Positions 55,367 to 64,000 of a stretch of 64,000 nucleotides of DNA are shown in pieces. How positions within the stretch are numbered: position 1 is the stretch's first letter; each line of letters begins with the position of its first letter. The stretch is from Asterochloris sp. CNOR1. Taxonomy: Eukaryota > Chlorophyta > Trebouxiophyceae > Trebouxiales > Trebouxiaceae. The notes below the pieces were generated by a model, which was not told the DNA's origin, made no database searches, and worked only from the letters and a program-made list of their open reading frames with translations. Position numbers and translations under genes: made by a program. The stretch spans positions 2,790,001 to 2,854,000 of the forward strand of contig OZ017747.1 in assembly GCA_963969365.1 (NCBI GenBank), written 5' to 3'.

Positions 55367-58300
55367 ATGCCAGAGAACCCTACCAAGCTCTTCACGCAAG
55401 CGCCTGGCGTCCACCCAGACTTAGATGCGCCTCGACCCATCGCTGATGCCCCAGACCCTGCAGCACAGAGGGGCCATGCCGGCCCCTTCCTGCAGTTTCT
55501 GGAGTTTGACGCAAGCAAACGCTTGTGGCGTGGCAGCGTGCTCTTCATGAGTGACCGGCGGCGAACCACTGACCAGCCCATGCTGCACATCATAACCGCG
55601 GTACATACCCTGGCCCTCGCACAGCTGCACTGCACTTGGCCAGCATGAGCTCATCTGCAATGTGCCTGGCAGTCTACCTTGTATCCACTTGCCTCAGTGG
55701 CTCTGACCAACCACCAATCCAGGCACAGCATGAGCTGATACCCTGTGGCAAGGTACAGCTTGCTCAAAGCCTGGCAAGCCTAGCTGACCATGCCTCTCCT
55801 GTGTAGAGCGAGGGTCAGCGCAACGGCAGCCCTAGGCTGCTGGCGGAGCTGCAGGGGTGGCTGTACTGGCGCTTCAACATCGAGGTCCAGGTGCAGGACG
55901 TGGAGCAGGCAGTGCAGTACTCAGTGGAGTGCAACAATGACCAGCAATGGTGGGCCGGCAGTCAAGCTGGCAACTGCAGTGCTGAGTGCAGACCGGGGTG
56001 TTGCGGGGCGATCACGGTGTCGACTTACTGTGCGGCAATCTTGACGTTAGTGCACACGTCGTGGCTGCCCACAGGCACGCCGTTGGAGGTGCCTCCGCAC
56101 TGGTGCGCCCTTGATGGAGTCGACCGGCCTGAACTTCTATTTGATGACGCCCCTGGTCTGCCTGCCGCTCTGGGGGTTCATGTCTCCATCCAGAGATTTG
56201 CGCTGGCCCTTACTGTATTAGCACCAGATGTGGCTTGTTGTGGTAGAGCTATGCAACCCATCAGGGCATGTGTCCGATGTTGGGGGGCTTCAGCTCACCC
56301 GAATGTCGTGAGCATGAGCTGCTTTCCGCGAACGGGGGCAAGCAGTGACCTGAGGCTACTGCTTGAAGTGCTTGAGCTGCTGCCAATGTAGCAATGGCCT
56401 GCAGGTACACCTTCTTTGTGGCAGGGCTGGCCCAGACTTGGCACTGGGCCTTCCACTCCTGCTCCGGACTGTCAGCTGACGGGGATCACAAAAAGTGGGG
56501 AGGGGGGTATGAGGTGAGGCCTGCGCATGTTGTGGCAGGCTCTGCCAACCCTATGCCTCTGGCCACCAGACCTCATGGGCAGGCAACTAGCTGTGCAGAT
56601 TTTTCAGGTGTTCGTATCGAAGTGGTGAGGGAGGTCTGCAGCCTGCTCCCTGGGAGGAAGCTGCTCGCCTACGCCCTGCAGTTTGCCCTGTGGCGGGACG
56701 TCCTTGCGCAGCATGCCAAGCACCCACTGCACCTTGTGGTCGGAGGCGGGGACCAGGTGTACAATGATGAGGTGTTCACGTACAGCGAGAGTTTGCGGCA
56801 CTGGCTCACGCTGGGCAAGGAGGTGAGGGGCGCAGACGTGGTTCTGCAAGCCGCCCTTACAGAGCTCTTCTGGCAGTGTGTTCCTTACTGGCCTGTGAGG
56901 GCGCTGCTGCACACTCCCTGCAGCCCGTTCCAGGGCCTGCTGTCACACCTGCCTGCCATCTGCTCTTGTTGATGGACACAGGGCCCGCAGTCAAGCCACC
57001 CCAAGAGAATTACGGGGCCCCCTGTGTACAGAGGCAGCTACACGGAACACCCCAGAAACCCTGCAGGAACTGCATGTGCAGGGCATGTCTGCAGCCAAGT
57101 GGACGGGCACCATGGAGCAGGAGGTGCAGACCTTTTATCTGACGCACTACCGCCAGCACTGGTGTCGCAAACACTTCTCAGATGCCCAGCAGGTCATTCC
57201 CACGGTGAGCTGTCTGCACTGCTGCGCTCCTGCTTGCTGCAGCCAGCTGGCGTTGCAGATGCGTCCCAGACTGCACTGCTGCGTTCCTGCATGCATGTAG
57301 TCCCTGCTGTCTCAGATGCTGCCTAAGGTGCTCATTTCTGCATGCATGCATGCCCTCATTTGCAGGTGCAGAGGCAGGCTGAGCTGCACTGCTTGTTCAC
57401 TCTGTCATGACGAGAGCCAGCTGCAGTTGACAAAGGTGCCTGGACTGCACCTCCCGGGTAGCATGCTGACGCTGTAGCGCTCATTCTCTGCAGTCCAACA
57501 CATGGGATGATCATGTGAGCGCTGCTGGGTGCTGAGGTCTGCCATGCTGCGGCCTTGCTCTGCCAGCGTCTGTGTTTGCTACTGCATCATGCGTGCCAAA
57601 TCTGCCTTGTTTCAGAACCTCGCACTGCTGTCAATTGCCTGACATTCGCTTGTGCAGGATATCTTTGATGGCTGGGGCTCGTATGTGCATGCTCTGCAGA
57701 CCTGTGATGTCTTCCAAGGTAATTTTCCTGTCCCACACAGGTCAGAAATCTCCCTTGCAGTAAGGCTGAACAGTGGTTCAATTCCCTGCTCACCACAGCT
57801 CTCAAGCTGTGCAGTATTTTGCGGCTCTCCACCTCAGGATCCCTGCCGTGCAGGCATCTACAGGTGTGCCAGGACGGCGTACATGGTGTTCCAGCAGCAC
57901 ACCACGCCGGAGACGGCAGCCGCTGACAACGGCATCTGGGGCCTGCCTGATCCCCTGAACCCTCAGGCGCTGGCCACCTACAGCTGGATACGCCTGGCTG
58001 GGCAGACCGTGGCCATGGTGGCCCCTGACCAGCGAGCAGGCACGTCTCTGCCACTGCTGCCACTCATGCACCAGTGGCCCTGTGCATGCACTGATGCTGA
58101 AGGCCGTCTTGAGCACCACAGCCCCGTGTCCTCTGAACGACCGTTGTTTCCATGAATGTGTAACACAACTCCTTTGCAGCTTACATATAGCGCTGTTGTG
58201 CAGCCCTGACTGGCTATCAGCGAGCAGGCCTGCCCAACACCTGCCCCACCCTGCTATGCCCTGCACGAGCGCTACCTCACCATAATTGAGGCAGTCCTGA

Positions 58301-60976
58301 CCTGAAACGCAGACTATGCTGTCCACAGGGCTTCTTCCCTGCTCTCTACTGTTCTGCCTAGGGCTGTGCCTCATAGTAGGAAAGAATCTTGGACTGTTCA
58401 GCCTGCTGCACCCTGCTTCCACTGCAGAGCTTGCATTCCCCTGCAGGGTACACCATGAGCAGATCAGCCCAGCTTGCTGATGGAATGTGACGCAAGCCTG
58501 CTCTGCCCTGCAGAGCAGACCAGTGCGCAGATCAATTGCTGCACTCCTGTTCCGTCCCACCCCCAGCCCTGCCCTGCACAGAGCAGTGTCTCAGCCTGCT
58601 GCTGCCGTCTCATGCGCTCAGTCTTGCCCTCTGAACCTGGGTTGCCCTGCTCTGCAGAGCGCACCAAGAAGCAGATCATTTCCCGCGAATCCTACGATGC
58701 GCTTTTTCGTCGCCTGGGCGCGCTGCCCCCCACTGTGCGCCATGTGGTCCTCGTGCTCACAGTGCCCTTGGTCTTCCCGGAGCTGCCTGCACAGGAGGCT
58801 GTGTGGCGCGCCCTGGACAATGCTGGGGTGAAGGCAGCCATGCAGAAGACGGGTGAGGGTCCATGGACATGACGCCTTGTCTCAGCTGCCATGTAGTGGG
58901 CGCCTAGGCTGCCATGCAGACAAGAAAGAGGGTTTGAGAGGGTGAGGACATCAAACACTTCGACCACCACATGGAGGGTCTAGGCAGGCTGGGCCATGCT
59001 GGCCATGGAGCCTCTGAGGGTGCTGCTGTGGCGCCAAGGGTGGGCTGCGGGGATGGCGTGCTTGGGGCTGTTGAGGGAAACCAAGACCGAGATGCCGCTG
59101 CACAGGATGCCCTGCAACTGCAATGTGGGACCACTGTGTGCTGGTCCCAGGGGCTGCCAAGATCTGCGCCTTCCTGGCTGCAGGTCTGGGGGACAAAGTG
59201 TCTGATGCATTCCATGAGCCCAAGCTGCTGGACGACATTCTGGACCACTGGTAAGCGCGCAACATGGAGGGCTTTAGTTTCTTGATGATCAGCTGCATGA
59301 CGCTGCGCGTGCTGGTCCCCACCTGTGATGATGCAAGCGACGCTGCTGACCGCAGCCCTTGCTTGCTGCATGGCTCCTGGAGCATGATGTTGTCGCCCCG
59401 TGGATGAAAGCAGACCAACCTGCAGGCAGTGGTCATATGGGCCGCTTCAAATGGTTGCAGCATGGCCTTGACAAGCTTGTACCCTGCCTGCAGGACCGCG
59501 GGGCAGCACCGGCATGAGGCAAAGTACTTTGTGGCACGCCTCCAGGCACGCACATTGCCTACCCTCATGCATGTGGTTGTTTGGTGCTTGCCTCACAGGC
59601 ACTGCCATGCAACTGCCATGCACTGCTTGAATGCAGCCTTGAATGCTGCTGTGCCCATGACATCATACTCCGGCTTGATGTACCGGCCTCACCGTCGTCC
59701 GGCCGCCGCATGCAGACTCTGGCTCTGGACAAGAATGTGAGGGTGACCTTCCTCGGAGGTGACGTGCACGCTGGTGCTGTCGGCCGCCTGTACACGCAGC
59801 CAAAGCTGCAGAGGCTCAGATACGACCACAGGATGATGGTGCAGGTGGGGACCAGCTAGCTGCACTGGGCTGGGCAGCCACCTCACTGGGCACCTGAAGC
59901 AGCAGCTCATGGGCTTCTAAGATTCACTGGCCCTGTTCCCCTGTCAGTGCACTGTGCACCTGTCACTCTCCGCATTGGCGTGTAGTTGGGTATCTTGTGG
60001 TGATGCTACAGCTGCCATGGTAGCTTGGACCTATGGACACAAGGGCCGCTGCCCACACTGAACCCAGCCTGCCCTGCAGTTCACCAGCTCGGCCATCGTC
60101 AATGCGCCGCCTCCCCCCGTCTTCATCAAGCTGCTGCACCGCTTTGACAAGGCGGGCTCCTTTGACAAGCCACACACGCGCAAGAAGCAGCTCAAAATCT
60201 TCAAGCGCAACCACCCTGAGAGGCCCAAAGTGATCAATCTCAGGTGCACCTTCCTCTGGCTGGCTGTCAAGCATGTGTGGAATGCCTTTGGTTCACCTTG
60301 GCAATGGCAGACAGCTTTGTTGCCAGCCAGCCAGATGCAAGACAAAAAACAAAAGACATGCAAAGGCACATGTGCACTGACAGGCAGCTTTTGACCCTGA
60401 TCTGACGCAATGACAGAGCTCAGCTGCTTGGGCCCGCAGGAACTGGCTCGAGGTGTTTGAGGAACCTGCAACTGACCAGCATGTACAACAGCTGGCAAAC
60501 TCAGAGGCACCCATCACCGGTAGGGTCTGCTCCCTGAGCTTGCTCCCTGAGCCCTCAGGGCTTCTGACGTCATTGTCTGTTGCTTTGTCGATGTGTGCTG
60601 TCGCAAGCACAGTGTTGTGGCAGCGTGCAGCCCAGAGTCACTCAGCAAGTGGCAGCATTGTCGAGACAGACAACATCTGCGGTGCAGAGGGTGCTCCTGG
60701 CAGCTTTACGTGCACGCTGAGAGTGGAGGAGTCTGACCCTGGGCAGCGAGCTCCAGCTGATGGCCTGCCAAACATGTCTACTTATCCCACAGGCACGTTG
60801 CTGTTGTTTGTGCCTGATCATCATGGGTCTTGCTCTGGTGCCTACCTCACACCAGTGATGTCCTGCCTGCAGTTGTCCCGCTCTACGTCCAGGGGCCCCT
60901 GAAGCAACGCTCGAAATCAGTCATCCAGTCCTGTGGGTGTGCACACCCAACAACTGAACTGACAGACGAGCTGTGA
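55367..60976 (+). CDS. PhoD-like metallophosphatase domain protein
   Basis: Starts MPENPTKLFTQAPGVHPDLD, then GPFLQFLEFDASKRLWRGSV with LFMSDRRR, LLAELQGWLYWRFNIEVQ, YTFFVAGLAQTWHWAFHSCS, DGDHKKWGGGYE, HPLHLVVGGGDQVYNDEVFT, EVQTFYLTHYRQHWCRKHFS, microexon SNTWDDH, DIFDGWGSYVHALQTCDVFQ, AYMVFQQHTTPETAAADN, ERTKKQIISRESYDALFRRL, VRHVVLVLTVPLVFPELPAQ, VRVTFLGGDVHAGAVGRLYT, SSAIVNAPPPPVFIKLLHRF and NWLEVFEEPATDQHVQQL. GGGDQ, WDDHD and GGDVH are the metal-binding motifs of the PhoD-like superfamily. This large version occurs widely in fungi, plants and algae with unknown substrate. I prefer the end at 60976 (frame VPLYVQGPLK ... TDEL); another frame stops at 60902. Confidence 0.82.
57205..57300 (+). 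repeat. Short duplicated block in a PhoD-like intron
   Basis: CTGCACTGCTGCGCTCCTGC and CTGCACTGCTGCGTTCCTGC recur about 63 bases apart in the intron after QVIPT. Confidence 0.6.
57494..57514 (+). other. 21-base microexon coding SNTWDDH
   Basis: TCTCTGCAG ends at 57493, the 21 bases read S-N-T-W-D-D-H, and GTGAGC starts at 57515. It supplies half of the WDDHD metal-binding motif. The following D-I-F-D-G comes from the next exon, across about 140 bases. Confidence 0.75.
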
Positions 60977-61135
60977 CCTTGCTTTGGACCTGACATCACT
61001 TCTGACTAGGCCATTGAGACACTTACCAGCTTTCATGATTGATGAGGCATGGGCACTGAACCAAATGAATCTGAACTTGGTTTTTGAAAGAATGAATGAT
61101 CAAATAACAACTGTTGGTCCATCTGACGCCTGATG

Positions 61136-64000
61136 CTAATCTTTGGGCTTACGCCTCTTGCGATATCTGACCTCAACTCTGATGGGGACAGCCTGGAAGT
61201 TCAGGTCCTCCTTGAGGGCATTGACAAGCAGGCGCCTGCTGCTTTCACTGAAAGGGGCTGCGCCAGACACAAAGGCTGCAAAGGTCGGGGGTCGTGTCTT
61301 AACCTGTGTCAGGTAGCGCACCCTCTGCAGATCCCTGCCTGTGGCACCAGGGCCAGCATACTTGGCAGCCATCTGCAGCCAGGCGAGGCTACAGTGTGCG
61401 GCTAAATTTGAACATGCTGCATGCAATGTACACATGCTTTGTTGGCCGGAGTGCAAGCCTTGTGGCTCATATTCATGCTGACAGCATACATGCATGCTAG
61501 ACGACGTCTGCAGCTTGTGATGCAGCAGGGCCCCACCTTGGTGCTCCAGGCATTGAGCTTGGAGGTGGGAATGCGCTGGTTCCAAGCTTTGTGCAGCCGC
61601 TCGATGACTGGGAGTAGGCGGCCCAAGCCCAGCCCTGATGCTGCCGACAAACCAACAACCGGCAGGCGTGCCGCGTCAGGGAGCTGCTGGACCACAGAGT
61701 TCTGCATCTGCTGTATCACCTGCAGAGAAGCATTGCAGATGTCTGGCTGATAGCAGAGAAGAGCCACCGCCAACTCTCAGGCAAGCTCACCAGCAGAGGC
61801 ACAGAGCATGGGCACAGGTCCCCCTGCTAGGTGTCCTCCAGAGGCGGCATGCTGTCTGCCAGCGTGTGCTGCACCTCAACGCACTCCACCAGATGCTTTT
61901 GCAGGGGCAGTGACCGCATTGAATGGGGAGCAAGGAGCCTTGCGCTGTCTGAGCATGGATGAGCGGTGCCACTGCCACAGCACGGTGCAGGCCCACCTGC
62001 TTGCGCAGCTCTGGCGGCACTACATCCAGCTTGTTGGCAGCCACCACCAGCACACGTCCTTCCTGCAAGGTGTCGTGCGCCAGCGCAACCTCCCGGCGGG
62101 TAAGGGCTGACGGGAGGAACCCCCCCAGGCCGTCTGAGACAGGGGCGCTGAGGCCTGCTGGTGCCTCAGCGCTGCTGCGGGGGAGCAGCTGGCTGCAGTC
62201 CACCACCAGCACCACCACAGCTGCCAGGTGCATGCTCTGGCGCCCTTGCTGCAGCGTCATGGCAGCCACCTTGCCCCTGCAGGGAAGGAAGGCAGCTGCC
62301 TGCCGTGCCTGCATGCCACCTGGCGCTTGCCTGTGCAGCCGTCAAGCAGAGGTTGAACAGCTGTCAGACTCCTCATGCATCTGCAACTGCAGCTGGCACT
62401 GTCCAAGCAGCAGCTAGGACCAGCAGCCACTGCTGCGGGTGTGGCCCTTCAAAGCCTTGGGCCGCACAGGCAGCTTTGCAGATTGCTGACTGGGCCGCTG
62501 CGGTGGGCAGACTCACATGCCCAGGATTTCAAAAGTGGCAGTGGCAACATGTGGCTGCAGGGTGCCACATGGCGGCCTGAAAGAGTCTGCCACAGGACGA
62601 GGTATTGGTGTGCATGAGGCCTCACCCGGAGTCGTCGTAGTTTGGCAGGCGAGTGCGGCGCATCCAGCCTGCGGTGTCCACCAGCTGCACACTCTGGCCG
62701 CCCCACGCAAAGCTGTCATGCACAGCGTCGCGCGTCAGCCCTGGCTCAGGCCCCGTCAGGCTGCGCTCATGCCCCAGCAAGCGATTTGCCAGTGTGGACT
62801 TGCCCTGCACGGGTGGGGAATCTGTCCGCGGGGTGGCCTGAGTGGTGGCCGTGCCCTGCACAGGCACTGTGCCTTGCACAGGCAATGAAGTTATTGACGT
62901 GCTGAGCTGGAGGTGGTGGCCGTGAGGCTGTGACCTGCACAGGCAAGGCATCTCTCGGCGCCATGGCAATCCCCCAACTTAGAAGGGCCATGCGTTCGTG
63001 TGCAGTGGTAGGTGGTTCACCAGAGAAGAGCTTGGTCTGTTAAGAAGTGGGGGCCATCATCTGTACCAGGGCATCGCCTCGGGGACTTGAGGCTAGTGAG
63101 CAGGGCAAAGCACTGACTTGCTCCCCAGGTAGTGTGGGCTGGCAGCACAGCTGTGCAGTCTGCAACACAGCAGGTCAAACACCCAGTGCTCGACTCAGCA
63201 GACATCTCCATTACCACATTGGGGAGGCCCATAATGGCAATCCTCAGCGGTGGCGTCTGCTGACGGTGCCCATCAGCCTGCGTGGGCGGCCTGTCCTCCT
63301 GACCACTGGCAGGGCCTGGCTGAGGCAGAGTCTGACTGAGCCACGCCTGCTGTTGCTGATTCAGCTGGATTGCAGCTGTTTCAAAATCCCCGTCACTCTG
63401 CTGCAACATGTCAGCTGCCTCTGCCTCAGCAGCAGTGCTGTCTGCCATGCCGCCCAGGGCCCCAGCTGGACCTGATCCCACAGCATCAGCGTCAGCTGCT
63501 GCATTCATGGCCTGGGTGTGGGCGTCTATGTGGGGCTGCAGGGCCTCATACAGATCAGCCATGCCCTCCCCAGTCTCTGCTGAGACAGCCACAGCCTCCC
63601 CCAGCCCCAGGCGTGCTGCATCTGCCAGGCCAGCAGACACCTCTGCAGGTCACCAGGCAGCACTCAGCAGGGTCAACAGCCCCACTGTGCTTGCTGGCCA
63701 TTGGGGTGGACCAGAGTGCACGCAACAGAGACAGCACTGCAGCAGGGTGCAGCAGCTTTGGCTTGATGCACATGTGCACGATGCAGGTCTGCAGCCCCGA
63801 CATGAGAGAATCCAGTCAGGGCAGCGGGCCAGGCGGTACAACAGTCAACTGCGCACATGGGCGACAATGCTGAGGCTGTGGACCTGGTGACCCGTGCACC
63901 TTGCGACCACATGTGCTGTCTAGACAGGTGCTCCCAGGCAGCGCCTGGCTGCCCACCGGCAGGCAGATGCAGTTCAACCGCAGGTGTCCACCCTGCAGGC
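61136..64000 (-). CDS. Der/EngA double GTPase, probably plastid (5' end beyond window)
   Basis: Minus strand, N-terminus outside the right edge. Seen: the end of the first G domain (LGLGEAVAVSAETGEGMADL, G5-type SAETG), a Gln/Ala-rich linker, then the second G domain: LRIAIMGLPNV joined in phase to GKSTLANRLLGHERSLTGPE with PGLTRD, VQLVDTAGWMRRTRLPNY (G3), AAVVVLVVDCSQLLP, GRVLVVAANKLDVVPPELRK (G4 NKLD) and LPVVGLSAASGLGLGRLLPV (G5-like). The KH-like domain follows: KLHKAWNQRIPTSKLNAW-type helix, KYAGPGATGRDLQRVRYLTQ, RPPTFAAFVSGAAPFSESSR and VPIRVEVRYRKRRKPKD, stop at 61136-61138. Der proteins assist 50S subunit assembly; a plastid role is inferred from the eukaryotic context. I could not resolve exons between about 63660 and 64000. 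Confidence 0.9.
62805..62946 (-). repeat. Echoes of the Der G1 exon acceptor in the upstream intron
   Basis: On the minus strand the true junction is GTGCAG/GGCAAGTCCACACT (boundary at 62804). Upstream copies read GTGCAG/GGCACGGCCACCACT (around 62841-62862) and a weaker one near 62911-62946 with GGCCACCACC. The intervening CCTGCACAGGCA word also repeats. Confidence 0.6.

Overview
This window is nuclear DNA from a photosynthetic eukaryote, most likely a green alga (Chlorophyta; possibly a trebouxiophyte or another core chlorophyte, which I cannot settle from the sequence). The evidence is genes broken into many short exons with GT donors and very regular CTGCAG/TGCAG acceptors, visibly GC-rich DNA full of TGCAG words, and several plastid proteins (an FtsHi1-like pseudoprotease, a plastid trigger factor, an STIC2-like YbaB protein, a Der GTPase). 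No single long reading frame represents most genes. The calls rest on conserved peptide segments in successive exons whose splice phases I checked where possible. I saw no rRNA, tRNA, CRISPR array or intact transposon.

Layout from left to right: choline-monooxygenase-like Rieske oxygenase (-, cut by the left edge); chalcone-isomerase-fold fatty-acid-binding protein (+); YbaB/STIC2-like protein (+); a very long FtsHi1-like AAA+ gene (-); plastid trigger factor (+); eIF5A (-); galactokinase (+); UPF0301/YqgE-like protein (-); pirin (+); an unrecognised helical protein (-); C2orf69-family hydrolase-like protein (-); SKA1 kinetochore protein (+); a divergent beta-carbonic-anhydrase-like protein (+); splicing factor SLU7 (+); WRAP73 WD40 protein (-); ZUP1-type C78 cysteine peptidase (+); serine carboxypeptidase (-); a small coiled-coil protein (+); an unrecognised membrane/coiled-coil protein (-); cysteine synthase (+); PhoD-like phosphatase (+); and Der/EngA double GTPase (-, cut by the right edge). 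Genes are packed tightly, often divergent with 75-250 bases between starts or convergent with 60-220 bases between stops.

Functionally these are mostly housekeeping and organelle genes rather than one pathway. Two themes recur: plastid protein biogenesis (FtsHi1-like and trigger factor transcribed divergently, plus STIC2-like and Der) and mitosis (SKA1 and WRAP73).

The most unusual content is structural. Several introns carry partial copies ('echoes') of the neighbouring exon edge, splice site included (trigger factor three times, SLU7, cysteine synthase, Der). In galactokinase a whole exon encoding the ATP-binding GLSSS motif appears twice with identical splice phases, which fits mutually exclusive exons. 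Other highlights are the carbonic-anhydrase-like protein that keeps its zinc ligands but loses the catalytic arginine, an FtsH homologue with HEAGS in place of HEXXH, a half zinc finger inserted in the ZUP1 peptidase, and 14- and 21-base microexons coding active-site motifs.
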